Shown piece after piece: positions 17,099 through 25,621 of a DNA stretch of 32,581 nucleotides. The translations under genes and the position numbers were made by a program. The DNA comes from Mesorhizobium sp. (lineage in GTDB: Bacteria; Pseudomonadota; Alphaproteobacteria; Rhizobiales; Rhizobiaceae). The stretch's first letter is position 1. Each line of letters starts with the position of its first letter. The notes under the pieces are model-generated. The model was not told the DNA's origin. It did not search any database and worked only from the letters and a program-made list of their open reading frames with translations. The stretch is taken from positions 1 to 32,581 of the forward strand of contig SAQG01000054.1 of NCBI GenBank assembly GCA_004020315.1. The letters run 5' to 3'.

Positions 17099-17851
17099 CT
17101 ACTGTGGCAGACTGAGCTTCGCCATTCGGCCTCCATCGATCGTCCACACCTGACCGGTGATAAACGAGGATTCTGGCGAAGCCAGCCAGACTACGAGGTT
17201 CGCGACCTCCTCCGGCTTCCCCGTTCGCCCAATTGGATGGATATTACCGATCTGCTGGCGAAAGCGCTTGGGGTCCGGCATGCTCTCGATGAAATCCACG
17301 TTCAGGTCGGTGTCGATCCAGCCAGGCGCGACAGCGTTGCAGCGCACACCTTCGGCGCCGTGGTCGATCGCAACCGCGCGGGTGAGACCGTGGAGACCAG
17401 CCTTGGAGGCGCAATAGGCCGCGTGTTTCGGGTTGGATCCCAGCCCCTCGATCGATCCGACATTCACGATCGCGCCGCCAGTCGACCGCAGGTGAGGCAT
17501 CGCCGCCTTTATCAGCACGAATGGGGTGGTCAGATTTATGGCGATCGTCCTCTCCCAATCTGCTAGGCTCATATCTTCGACGAGCGCCTCCTGCATGACC
17601 CCGGCGTTGTTTACCAGGACATCGAGCCGTCCCGCCCGTTCGACAACCGCTTTGATAGCATGAGCCGCCTTGGTCGGAGCTGTGAAGTCGACCGAAATGG
17701 CCTCGAATTCCCGGTCCTCACCACGTTGAGCGGTGAACACGCGAGCGCCCTCGTCCCTTAGACGTCGCGCAGTCGCAAGACCGATGCCGCTACGCCCGCC
17801 CGTCACGAGAGCCACCTTACCTGCAAACCTTTTATCCAAATGCCTTTCCAC
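17099..17851 (-). CDS. Short-chain dehydrogenase/reductase (SDR), classical
   Basis: A 250-residue NAD(P)-dependent oxidoreductase. TGGRSGIG at 17-24, NNAG at 81-84, catalytic S133 in VGSIEG, and Y146-x3-K150 in AYCASK. The end ITGQVWTIDGG is typical of the family. The start is uncertain. No in-frame ATG exists; GTG 17851 gives full length, while TTG at 17839 has GGAAAGG just upstream and would remove four residues. The gene is not close to any operon partner. The exporter converges on its 3' end and debris lies upstream. It looks intact. Substrate is unknown; polyol, sugar or acyl reductases share these motifs. Confidence 0.87.
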   Translation of the reverse strand: MERHLDKRFAGKVALVTGGRSGIGLATARRLRDEGARVFTAQRGEDREFEAISVDFTAPTKAAHAIKAVVERAGRLDVLVNNAGVMQEALVEDMSLADWERTIAINLTTPFVLIKAAMPHLRSTGGAIVNVGSIEGLGSNPKHAAYCASKAGLHGLTRAVAIDHGAEGVRCNAVAPGWIDTDLNVDFIESMPDPKRFRQQIGNIHPIGRTGKPEEVANLVVWLASPESSFITGQVWTIDGGRMAKLSLPQ

Positions 17852-18299
17852 CCTTCACTTCGACGAGCGACATGCATAGGCAGCGGGACATCGCGTGAGG
17901 CACGATGGTGGTCTGGGCGATGCCACCGCCTCTGCGATCTGCCGAGCGGACTAGCTTGCCAAGCTCTGCCCCTATCCGCAGGATCGACGGGGAAGCGGTG
18001 AAGACGCTTCCCCGGTTCTGCTACCTCAAACCCAGATGCCATCCCGATGATCGAGACCCGCGGCTTCCTTCCCCCCGCCGAAGTTCCCCCCGACGACTGG
18101 CTTCTGCAGCGGCGGAAGCGGAGTATTACATACTCAGGATCCGGCAAGCCGAGCCTTGCTTGTGTCATTCTAATCGTAAGCACCAGCAATTGCCCTGAGA
18201 ATGCACAAAAGGTTTCGCTAGGGTTAAAACCAGTTTATGCCTCGCGCAGTCGTGCGCAAGCTGTTCGGACCTGCGACATCGCCTTATTTCGGAACCAGC
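17852..18299. other. Gene-free stretch upstream of the SDR
   Basis: About 450 bp. Short open frames on both strands resemble nothing I recognise. It should include the SDR promoter, which is not evident. Confidence 0.35.
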
Positions 18300-18640
18300 T
18301 GGCGGTTTGGTGAGTACCGGCACACGGGCTCCTTGTCCGGGTGCAGCAGAACTCGTAAGCCTCCGTTGCCTTGCGCCAAGCTCCTGGGGTAATGCGGGCA
18401 TGGCTGTTCTAAAGCATCCCAGGACGTACCCCGGGCCTCGTAGGCGTATGCGCGGTCTGCAATCAGGTCGATCGTTCGACGACCTTCGAACGATCGCAGC
18501 CCGTACGTCTCTATTTCGCGATAAGCCTCTGCTTGACAGCGCCTTGGCGGCAACCTCAGCTTTGAACGCGCTCTGTTGGGGTATGGATGAGGCCCACCGA
18601 GAGCGCTGGCTGGCGCTTGCCGAGTAAACTCTGCCATGCA
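18300..18640 (-). mobile_element. Possible transposase remnant (IS5/IS427-like), uncertain
   Basis: Minus-strand codons at ~18436-18475 read TIDLIADRAYAYEARG, resembling the IADKAYD-AD block around the second catalytic Asp of IS5/IS427-type DDE transposases. Surrounding codons do not align convincingly and the frame is interrupted. The similarity is short and may be accidental. Confidence 0.25.
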
Positions 18641-19249
18641 GAATCTCAGTCTCCTGCGACTGGCAGCCAACCAGCTGGGCCGGTATTGATTCGGGCCTGG
18701 CCGAGCTCGACGCGGGTGAGATCGATGAGCGGGCGATCTTGGCCGTGGAGCTGACGCTCGAGGAATTGCCGAACCCGCGCAAGACGACCTGGAGAGCGGG
18801 CCTGCCAGGCTGGAAGTTAACAGGCTGCCCAACAATTGAGGGGGACCCGAAGGGTGCAACACCTGTTCTTTCTTCCAGGGGGAACTCGGCGCTGCTATGG
18901 CCGATCCTACCGCACGTCGCTGATCAGCGACCGGACTTTCGAGAAGCGGCAGTGCGCCTTTCGCCCGGTCAGCCTTTCTCCTGACGCAAACACATGCGGA
19001 TCGCCGCGGACGGGGAAAGTCGTCCCGCGTCCCGTCCTGCGGCCTGCGCTTTGCTGACGCTCCTACGGCTGTCCCGTTCACCGCCCGAGGCAGGGGCGAA
19101 TTTCCTCCGTCGTACGCACGATAACCGTCCGCTGTTGCGGACGCGCGCAGGACTGCCGGTTTCCCTGTTGGAGGGCCGACAGTCGCTGGCGCGGAGGTTA
19201 ACCCGAAAACGGGTGCGTCGAGGACCAGCGATCCTGTGCGCCATCCGCT
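18641..19249. other. Unassigned stretch to the left of the IS66-family element
   Basis: About 610 bp of GC-rich sequence without recognisable genes. It continues on the far side of the IS66 element (21730-21887) once the insertion is removed. A minus-strand frame reading IIVEAAEALAQRRRTAREA crosses the insertion site, so a small frame was interrupted there. Confidence 0.35.
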
Positions 19250-19270
19250 GATCGTATGTAACCGCTGTTC

Positions 19271-20800
19271 TCAGGCCACGGCCTTGAGCGGCATAGGGCT
19301 GAAGGCCCAAGGCAGCAGATCGTCGATCTGGCTTTGTGGATGGCCGGCGACGATCCGGGCGATCACGTCAGCGAGGTAGGTGTGAGGCTCGACGCCGTTG
19401 AGCTTGCATGTCTCGATCAGCGAAGCGATGGTTGCCCAGTGCTCGGCGCCGCCGTCGGAGCCGGCGAAGAGTGCGTTCTTGCGGTTCAAGGCGATGGGTC
19501 GGATGGCGCGCTCGACGACGTTGGAGTCGATCTCGATCGTACCGTTGTCGAGGAATCGTGTCAGACCTTGCCAGCGCGAGAGCGCGTAGCGGATAGCTTC
19601 CGCCAGCTTGGTCTTCTGGCTGATAAGGGTGAGTTGCTGCCTAAGCCACGGCTCAAGGGCATTGATGACGGAACGGCTTCTCTCCTGCCGAACGGCGCGG
19701 CGTTCGTCGGGGGAGCGACCGCGGATCTCGCTCTCAACATGGTATAGTTGGGCGATGCGGGCGAGCGCCTCCGTCGCGATCGGCGCGGGGCCGGACTGCG
19801 CGAGCTCATAGAAGCGGCGACGCACATGCGACCAGCAAAAGGCTAGGCTCACGGCGTTGCGTTCGGCCAGCGCTTTATAGCCCACGTATCCGTCGACCTG
19901 CAGGGTTCCGACAAAGCCCTGAAGATGCCGGATCGGTTGCTCGGCCTTGCGGTCCGGTGCGTAGAGATAGGCGACGCCTGGCGGATCGATCCCGCCCCAC
20001 GGGCGGTCGTCACGGGCGTAGGCGAACAACTGTCCCGTCTTGGTCCGCCCCCGGCCCGGATCGAGTACGGGCGCGGTGGTCTCGTCGGCGAAGAGCTTGT
20101 CCGACGCCTTCAACCGCTCGAACAGCCGCTCATGCACCGGCTTCAGGAGGAAGGCAGCCTTGCCGACCCAGTCGGCGAGCGTCGAACGGTCGAGGTTAAC
20201 GCCCTGGCGGGCGTAGATCTGGGCCTGACGATACAGAGGCAGATGGTCGGCATACTTCGACACCAGCACATGAGCCACCGTGGCCTCTGTGGGAATGCCG
20301 CCCTCGACCAGGCGGGCTGGAGCCGGCGCCTGGATCACTACCTCTTCGCAGGCGCGACAGGCATACTTCGGTCGACGGGTGACGATCACCCGGAACTGGG
20401 CGGGGATCATGTCGAGACGTTCGGAGAGGTCCTCGCCCATTACATGCAACTGGCCTCGGCAACACGGGCAGATCTTGTCGGCTATATCGATTACCTGCTC
20501 AACGCGCGGCAGATGGGCGGGTAACGAGCCGCGGTTGGCGCGGCGCTTGCGAGCCCGGGCATCCCGCTTTGCAGGGTCTGCGGCTTCCACGCTGGCGAAG
20601 CCCTCCGCCTCTACCTGCTCGGCTTCCTCCAGCCCCAGAAGAAGCTGGTCCTCAGGCAGGCTCTCCGCCCTTCGCCCGAAGCGATAGCGCTGCAACTCCT
20701 TGATGATTTGGCGGAGCCTCTCATTCTCCACACGCGCGGCCAAAAGCATCGCCTGAAGCGCGTGAGGATCGTCGGGAAGGGCAGAGGCCGCGTCGGTCAC
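19271..20800 (-). CDS. tnpC: IS66-family transposase TnpC
   Basis: This 509-residue protein is full length for the family. The N-terminal leucine-zipper-like region contains MLLAARVENERLRQIIKE and YRFGRRAESLPEDQLLLGL. A zinc-binding part follows (CPCCRGQLH and YACRACEEVV). The DDE catalytic domain includes LFADETTAPVLDPGRGRTK, VDGYVGYKAL, FCWSHVRRRFYEL and the C-terminal EIDSNVVERAIRPIALNRKN. The tail IETCKLNGVEPHTYLADV is typical. It catalyses cleavage and strand transfer together with TnpA and TnpB. There is no frameshift, so it is probably functional. Confidence 0.95.
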   Translation of the reverse strand: MTDAASALPDDPHALQAMLLAARVENERLRQIIKELQRYRFGRRAESLPEDQLLLGLEEAEQVEAEGFASVEAADPAKRDARARKRRANRGSLPAHLPRVEQVIDIADKICPCCRGQLHVMGEDLSERLDMIPAQFRVIVTRRPKYACRACEEVVIQAPAPARLVEGGIPTEATVAHVLVSKYADHLPLYRQAQIYARQGVNLDRSTLADWVGKAAFLLKPVHERLFERLKASDKLFADETTAPVLDPGRGRTKTGQLFAYARDDRPWGGIDPPGVAYLYAPDRKAEQPIRHLQGFVGTLQVDGYVGYKALAERNAVSLAFCWSHVRRRFYELAQSGPAPIATEALARIAQLYHVESEIRGRSPDERRAVRQERSRSVINALEPWLRQQLTLISQKTKLAEAIRYALSRWQGLTRFLDNGTIEIDSNVVERAIRPIALNRKNALFAGSDGGAEHWATIASLIETCKLNGVEPHTYLADVIARIVAGHPQSQIDDLLPWAFSPMPLKAVA

Positions 20801-20848
20801 GAAGCGGATTCAAGCATGGATTCCAGTGATTTGGCAATGATGTGATGG

Positions 20849-21205
20849 TCAGCTCGCCGCAATAGGAACACGCGTCTCGCGCGTCTCGTGCACCCGCCGC
20901 CAGTCGAGGCCTTCCAGGAGTGCCTGCAACTGTGCCGCCGTCAGTCGCACGACGCCGTCGGTAACGCCCGGCCAGCAGAACTTGCCATCCTCCAGCCGCT
21001 TGGCGAACAAGCATACGCCCGTGCCGTCGAAGTAGACGAGCTTGATGCGGTCGGCCCGCTTGGCCCGGAACACGTAGACCGCGCCCGAGAACGGATCCGC
21101 GCCCATCGCCTCGCGCACGAGCGCTGCCAGACCTTCCGCTCCCTTGCGGAAGTCGACGGGCTTCGTCGCCACCATGACCTTGACCGCTCCCGTTGGCCCG
21201 ATCAC
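20849..21205 (-). CDS. tnpB: IS66-family accessory protein TnpB
   Basis: A 118-residue protein of the IS66 Orf2 family: TKPVDFRKGAEGLAALV, DPFSGAVYVFRAKRADRIK, LVYFDGTGVCLFAKRLEDGK. Required with TnpA for IS66 transposition, though its biochemistry is poorly defined. Its start overlaps the tnpA stop by 4 bp, consistent with translational coupling. This is unrelated to the RNA-guided TnpB of IS200/IS605. Confidence 0.95.
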   Translation of the reverse strand: MIGPTGAVKVMVATKPVDFRKGAEGLAALVREAMGADPFSGAVYVFRAKRADRIKLVYFDGTGVCLFAKRLEDGKFCWPGVTDGVVRLTAAQLQALLEGLDWRRVHETRETRVPIAAS

Positions 21206-21648
21206 GACGTTGCCCTCAGCGCACGGATCACCGCTGCAACCGTCTTCGAATCCGCCCCACGACCTACCCGCATTGCGATGCCGTCGATCTCAAGCTCGAT
21301 CACACCAGCGTCTCGAGCCGGCTCCCGCTTCCTTGGCTGTGGCCGATGCTTCGCCGCGGGCTTCGGAGGCGCTGCCGTCACCACCGCCGGCACGAACATG
21401 GACTCTGATACCGCTGCCTCCCCCATCGGCCGGCGAGCAGCCCGACGCCAGGTGAACAATTGCTGCGGGGAAAGTCCATACCGGCGTGCCACAGCACAAA
21501 CCGTCTCGTCCGCCTCGTAGCTCTCCGCCACTATCCGGGCCTTCTCCTCCGGCGGCCACTCACGCCGCCGACCCGAACCAGTGAAGATCTCCAGCCGACG
21601 GACCGGCTCCTCGTCCTTGGACTTAAGCGTAAACTCTGAAATCGTCAT
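21202..21648 (-). CDS. tnpA: IS66-family protein TnpA (helix-turn-helix)
   Basis: A 148-residue protein with an IS3/IS66 OrfA-type helix-turn-helix: RREWPPEEKARIVAESYEAD and VCAVARRYGLSPQQLFTWRR. The C-terminal half is Ala/Pro-rich, followed by IELEIDGIAMRVGRGAD as in other IS66 TnpA proteins. It presumably binds the element ends. Transcription would run from tnpA to tnpC. Confidence 0.93.
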   Translation of the reverse strand: MTISEFTLKSKDEEPVRRLEIFTGSGRRREWPPEEKARIVAESYEADETVCAVARRYGLSPQQLFTWRRAARRPMGEAAVSESMFVPAVVTAAPPKPAAKHRPQPRKREPARDAGVIELEIDGIAMRVGRGADSKTVAAVIRALRATS

Positions 21649-21729
21649 ATGTCGAAGCCCTCAAAGGCCTCGAACATCGTCTTACATCATCCGCGAAAGG
21701 TGCCGCCGGGACAGCGCTTACGATCGTAT

Positions 21730-21887
21730 GGCCTCCCTGGCGGTTCTTCTTCGCTGCGCTAGCGCTTCAGCAGCTTCAACAATGATGCACGTCGGCATCA
21801 TCTTCTTCAGCGGCTGGCGCTTGAACCCCGCAACACCACACGGTGGACACGAGCGCCGCTCCGCCAGGTAGCAAGGGAAACCTAAAC
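21730..21887. other. Spacer between IS66-family element and ATP-grasp gene
   Basis: About 160 bp immediately downstream of the ATP-grasp stop. It holds the other half of the frame interrupted by the IS66 insertion (FKRQPLKKMMPTCIIVEAAE on the minus strand), which I cannot assign. Confidence 0.35.
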
Positions 21888-23096
21888 TTATGTAACCGAC
21901 CACTCAATTAAGCCGACGGCCCGCTGAAGTATCGCCTCCGTCCGAGCGATGTCAGGCGAGCTGGCGGTCACATATCCGATTAAGTCTCGGTGATCGCCTC
22001 TCCTTTTGATCGTGGTGTTTGGTTCAAGGTAAAGCTTCACTTTGGCGACGCCAGGTACAGCAGCCGCCCGGCTGACGCCATCGATCCAATCGAGAACGCC
22101 GTCCCGTTCAGGAACTAGGAATTGCGCAGCAGCAGTTTCTGAACGGGTTCCGCGCAAGTCGCCCTCATCGCCGATCACGAGTTTAATGTGCTCTCTGATA
22201 AGATTGATACCGCAAGCTAGCTCAACTAGCTCAACACCGGGCGAGCCCGACATACGCGGATTTACTTCAATGACGACCGGCCCATGTGCCGTCCACCTGA
22301 GTTCAACGTTGGTCGGGCCCCAGTGAAGGTCGAGAGCCTGCAAACACCTTAGTGAAACTTCGGCGATGCGCTCATCCTCTTCATTGGTAAGCAAGGCCGG
22401 ATAGGCGCATCTATTATATACGAAATGCGGTGAGGGACCGAATTCGAGAGAGGCGATTCCAATGACGTCATCTCCCATCATCTCCACCCAATAATGAAAG
22501 CCTTTCACAAATTGTTCCACTAACATTCTTGCTGGGGACTGCCATGTACTCCACCTGCTTGATAGATAAGCAGTATGCTGGATTAGCTCATCGCGACTGC
22601 CGCACAATCGGACCCCCTCGCTGCCGCCGGTGTCCGTGGCTGGTTTTACAATTACAGGAAAGCCGATTTTAGCGGCAGAGCTTACAACCTCGCTCGCATT
22701 TGTTGCCAACGCGTAGGCAGGAATTGGAATGTCGGCTTGCGCAAGCAGCTGACGTTGAATGAATTTATCGCAGCATCGTTCAACCGATTCGGCGTTCGGA
22801 CCTGGCAGATTGAAATGTCGACAGAGCCTGCCGACTGTCGCATATGCAGCTTCCTCCGAGCTCGTAATCCCAGCAATATCATAGGTCGCACGCAGCCGAA
22901 CACACTCGCAGATCAGCGCATCGAGATTGGATGTATCCACACAGATTACCTCACTGTCTTCTGCGGCATTATAGTAGTGCCGAAGTGGATTAGCCGCCAG
23001 GGTAATCGAGTGCAGGCCAAGACTTCGGGCCGCTTGGACATATAGAGGACCATTGTTCCTTGTACCCTCGACCAGGATAAGCGCTCTTCTTTTCAT
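21888..23096 (-). CDS. ATP-grasp carboxylate-amine ligase (intact copy)
   Basis: This 402-residue ATP-grasp protein is of the amino-acid ligase / BacD-like type. The N-terminal domain (1-~105) starts ALILVEGTRNNGPLYVQAAR. Then come the ATP-binding K111 (CDKFIQRQLL) and K151 in FPVIVKPATDTGGSEG (146-160). The C-terminal metal-binding lobe has E264 (PTNVELRW), E277 and N279 (VVIEVNPRMSGSPG). Such enzymes activate a carboxylate as acyl-phosphate and join it to an amine. ATG 23096 follows CGGAG. It is paralogous to the partial gene at 1-725 and to the relic near 29740-29965. It lies downstream of the SDR and E1 genes on the same strand after a ~600-bp gap, so a shared transcript is uncertain. Substrates are unknown. 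Confidence 0.9.
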   Translation of the reverse strand: MKRRALILVEGTRNNGPLYVQAARSLGLHSITLAANPLRHYYNAAEDSEVICVDTSNLDALICECVRLRATYDIAGITSSEEAAYATVGRLCRHFNLPGPNAESVERCCDKFIQRQLLAQADIPIPAYALATNASEVVSSAAKIGFPVIVKPATDTGGSEGVRLCGSRDELIQHTAYLSSRWSTWQSPARMLVEQFVKGFHYWVEMMGDDVIGIASLEFGPSPHFVYNRCAYPALLTNEEDERIAEVSLRCLQALDLHWGPTNVELRWTAHGPVVIEVNPRMSGSPGVELVELACGINLIREHIKLVIGDEGDLRGTRSETAAAQFLVPERDGVLDWIDGVSRAAAVPGVAKVKLYLEPNTTIKRRGDHRDLIGYVTASSPDIARTEAILQRAVGLIEWSVT

Positions 23097-23692
23097 GTTT
23101 GTCGACTCCGAATAGCTTGTCTGGTAATTTTTCCGCGCGTGAGTTCGTCCAACATACCACTACTCGTGGTTTGCGATTGCTAAATTCTTGTGAAGTAGTT
23201 GTATTTATCTGTTGCAGGATGTGACGTCATGACCACCAAAAAGAGTGTCTTGGTTGCTGCAATGTAGGCCTATTCTTCTCGCGCAAGTCGGCTGGGGAAT
23301 GAGAGGCGCGATGATGGTGCAACCCGTTACCCCCGCACCGATCCTGGTGAAGGACCAGAGATCCCATGGCAACGGCTGATGACCGGTGTCTACATCACCT
23401 CAGCTGGCTGGGGAGCGTCTGGGAGAAGGTACGATGCACGAGCTTCTGCTCGTCGCGCGAACTGTCATTCAAACGAGCTTGGTGAACGGGCTTACACCTA
23501 ACCTACAGCAGCCTCAAGAACGCACCGCCGAACTGCTGGATAGCTTCATCGATTCGGTTGACGTTCACCGTGCCTTGGACTACGAGACTATGGATCAAGT
23601 AGTGCGACGCACAGAAACTTCGATGGGTGGATCATCTTGCATTGCCACCCCAGGCAGCAGGATGGCCCACCAGAATTAATCAATATAAAATA
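23097..23692. other. Gap between ATP-grasp gene and SDR; small unassigned plus-strand ORF
   Basis: About 595 bp. A plus-strand frame from ATG 23434 to 23679 (81 codons, starting MHELLLVARTVIQT) is open but matches nothing I recognise and is antisense to the operon direction. The right-hand end of this gap beside the ATP-grasp gene (23097-23230) is AT-rich and probably holds its promoter. Confidence 0.3.
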
Positions 23693-24454
23693 TCACCAGC
23701 AAGTGTAGCCACCATCCACCAACAATACCGTTCCCGTGATATAGGTTGACGCATCGCTAGCAAGAAATTGGACGGCAGATGCAATCTCATGAGGTTGGCC
23801 GAAGCGGCCCATTGGCGTCCGATCAGACCATGCCCTGACCACTTCTACAGGATACTGGTCGGTCATCTCTGACTGTATGAATCCAGGCGCCACTGCGTTC
23901 ACGCGAACCCCAGATCTTGCCCATTCGCAAGCAAGGGTTTTGGTTACCATAGTTACCCCCGCCTTGCTCGCATTGTAAGCCGTGACTACGGATTCCTGTC
24001 GGGTGACAACATCTCCACACATCGAACTGATATTTACAATCACGCCGGAACCGCGCTCCGCCATGAGAGAGCCGAAGGTGCGACTGCAGTAGAACAGGCC
24101 GTCCAAGTTGACTGAAAGGACAGCTCGCCAATCCTCGTCGGTGGTATATTTCGTCGGCGCCGCGCGGGACACCCCGGCATTGTTAATAAGGATGTCAGGA
24201 CAAACGGCGATGCCATCGGCGAGATCGCGTACCGCCTGCGAGTCCCTAACATCGAGTTGATAGACTTCCGGCTTGACTGGAAACTGATCTGCCGCCGCGG
24301 CCACGCGAACCCGATCCCTTCCAGTGAGAATTATATCGGCCCCAGCTTCTTGTAATGTAAGCGCGACTTGCAATCCGATGCCGCGTGCTCCGCCGGTCAC
24401 CAAAGCGGTCTTCCCACTCAAACTGAATCTGCCATCGATGACTGTTTTACTCAT
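23693..24454 (-). CDS. Short-chain dehydrogenase/reductase (SDR), FabG-like
   Basis: A 253-residue SDR. The cofactor loop TGGARGIG is at 20-27, NNAG at 91-94, N116 in VNLDGLF, catalytic S143 in NISSMCG, and Y160-x3-K164 in AYNASK. The end ITGTVLLVDGGYTCW is characteristic of the gluconate dehydrogenase / FabG branch. ATG 24454 has only a weak ribosome site. The gene lies 140 bp downstream of the E1-beta gene on the same strand and is probably co-transcribed. It could reduce an acyloin or keto acid made by the E1 pair. This is the third SDR in the window and its sequence is clearly different from the other two. Confidence 0.88.
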   Translation of the reverse strand: MSKTVIDGRFSLSGKTALVTGGARGIGLQVALTLQEAGADIILTGRDRVRVAAAADQFPVKPEVYQLDVRDSQAVRDLADGIAVCPDILINNAGVSRAAPTKYTTDEDWRAVLSVNLDGLFYCSRTFGSLMAERGSGVIVNISSMCGDVVTRQESVVTAYNASKAGVTMVTKTLACEWARSGVRVNAVAPGFIQSEMTDQYPVEVVRAWSDRTPMGRFGQPHEIASAVQFLASDASTYITGTVLLVDGGYTCW

Positions 24455-24594
24455 GTATAAGCCCTATCACTTCTGGAATGTTTTTCGCCTATCGTCTGAT
24501 GGCCTGCCTTCTTCTTCTAAGCGCGTCCTATCACCTCCTACTGCGACGGTAACGGCAGTTGCTGTGTTACCTCCATTCCTGCGTTTTTAGGAAC

Positions 24595-25602
24595 TCAGAG
24601 TAACCGTCGTATGGCGCCAACAATGCTGTCCCGTGTTGGAAAAAAGTCCTTCTCAAGAGCCGGACTGAATGGGACATGAATGTCTGGAGCACTCAGCCGC
24701 AAGATAGGTCGCTTCAAAAGATCGAAGGACTCTTCCGCCATCACCGCTGCGATTTCACTTCCGACGTTGCAGATACGGTGTCCGTTCTCGACAATAATCA
24801 GCCGTCCGGTCTTCTCGATTGACATCTTGATTGCCTCATAATCGAGCGGCTTCAATGTACGTGGATCGATCACTTCGACCGAAATGCCTTCCTCGATGAG
24901 GTAGTTGGCAGCTTCCATGGTCGGCCTGATAGCGCCGGCGATGGCAACGACGGTAACGTGCTCCCCCTCGCGCTTCACGTCCGCTTTGCCGATTGGGATT
25001 AAATGGTCCGGATCCGTGGGGACGTCGCCTTTGAGAGGCCATAGGCGGGTGTCCTCGAAGACGAGCACAGGATCGCCGTCGCGAATGGCGGATTTCATGA
25101 GGCCTTTGATATCGGCAGCGCTGGTCGGGCTGACAATCTTAAGGCCCGGCACGTTCATGAAAAGCGGGTAAGGCCGGTCGGCATGCTGTGCCGCTTCGGA
25201 GCCCGTCGAGAACATACAGCAGCGAAAGACGATTGGGATGTCGATCTGGCCCCCAGTCATATACCGCAATTTTGATGCCTGGTTTACAATCTGGTCACAA
25301 GCGAGATAGATGAAACTGGCAGTTGAAATGTCTACAATCGGTCGCAAACCATTGATGGCAGCCCCGATGCCAACTCCCGTAAAACTGCCTTCTGAAATTG
25401 GCATGTTCCAAACCCGGTTCTTGCCGAAGCATTCGATAAGCTTGCCGCCGCCATGAACTGAGACGTCCTCTCCCATCAATACGACGCGCTCATCCCGATG
25501 CATTTCCTCTAGCTGGGCCTGCACGATTGCCTCAAAATAGGTCATCTGAATATGGGGACCGGGCGTCGCTGCGTCTCTGTGGGTATCGTCTTTCACGTCC
25601 AT
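24595..25602 (-). CDS. 2-oxoacid dehydrogenase / acetoin dehydrogenase E1 component, beta subunit
   Basis: A 335-residue transketolase-like E1 beta subunit. It contains MTYFEAIVQAQLEEMHRDE, VVLMGEDVSVHGG with the conserved Glu that contacts the ThDP aminopyrimidine, RPIVDISTASFIYLACDQIV, the loop FRCCMFSTGSEAAQHADR, and the C-terminal swivel domain VEVIDPRTLKPLDYEAI and HVPFSPALEKDFFP. ATG 25602 was chosen because GGAGGG lies six bases upstream. An upstream in-frame ATG at 25731 would overlap the alpha gene by >100 bp. Together with the alpha subunit 19 bp upstream it forms a heterotetrameric decarboxylase. The E2 (lipoyl acyltransferase) and E3 genes are absent here. Confidence 0.92.
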   Translation of the reverse strand: MDVKDDTHRDAATPGPHIQMTYFEAIVQAQLEEMHRDERVVLMGEDVSVHGGGKLIECFGKNRVWNMPISEGSFTGVGIGAAINGLRPIVDISTASFIYLACDQIVNQASKLRYMTGGQIDIPIVFRCCMFSTGSEAAQHADRPYPLFMNVPGLKIVSPTSAADIKGLMKSAIRDGDPVLVFEDTRLWPLKGDVPTDPDHLIPIGKADVKREGEHVTVVAIAGAIRPTMEAANYLIEEGISVEVIDPRTLKPLDYEAIKMSIEKTGRLIIVENGHRICNVGSEIAAVMAEESFDLLKRPILRLSAPDIHVPFSPALEKDFFPTRDSIVGAIRRLL

Positions 25603-25621
25603 TAATCCCTCCAGCCCACCC

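Larger units (their letters stand above)
19258..21721 (-). mobile_element. Complete IS66-family insertion sequence (2464 bp)
   Basis: The ends are imperfect inverted repeats: right end (reading inward) GTAAGCGCTGTCCCGG, left end GTAACCGCTGTTCTCA. The GTAA-xCGCTGT core is shared. The element carries the canonical tnpA-tnpB-tnpC order on the minus strand with all three frames open, and is bordered by an 8-bp direct repeat. It is the only intact transposable element in the window, so it is probably the youngest insertion. Confidence 0.92.
19250..21729. repeat. 8-bp target-site duplication flanking the IS66-family element
   Basis: GATCGTAT occurs at 19250-19257 and again at 21722-21729, directly abutting the element ends. 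Eight base pairs is the usual IS66 duplication length. The perfect match indicates insertion by transposition without later rearrangement of the ends. Confidence 0.9.

Noticed and set aside
16814..17566. 250-codon plus-strand ORF
   Set aside because: It overlaps the intact SDR on the opposite strand; the motif-bearing frame is the SDR.
18284..19081. 265-codon minus-strand ORF
   Set aside because: Arg/Ser/Pro-rich composition typical of a chance frame in GC-rich DNA. Only a short IADRAY-like stretch looks protein-like, so it is listed just as a doubtful IS relic.
20849..21205. RNA-guided nuclease TnpB
   Set aside because: The 118-residue protein is the unrelated IS66 accessory TnpB; no RuvC domain or guide-RNA locus is present.
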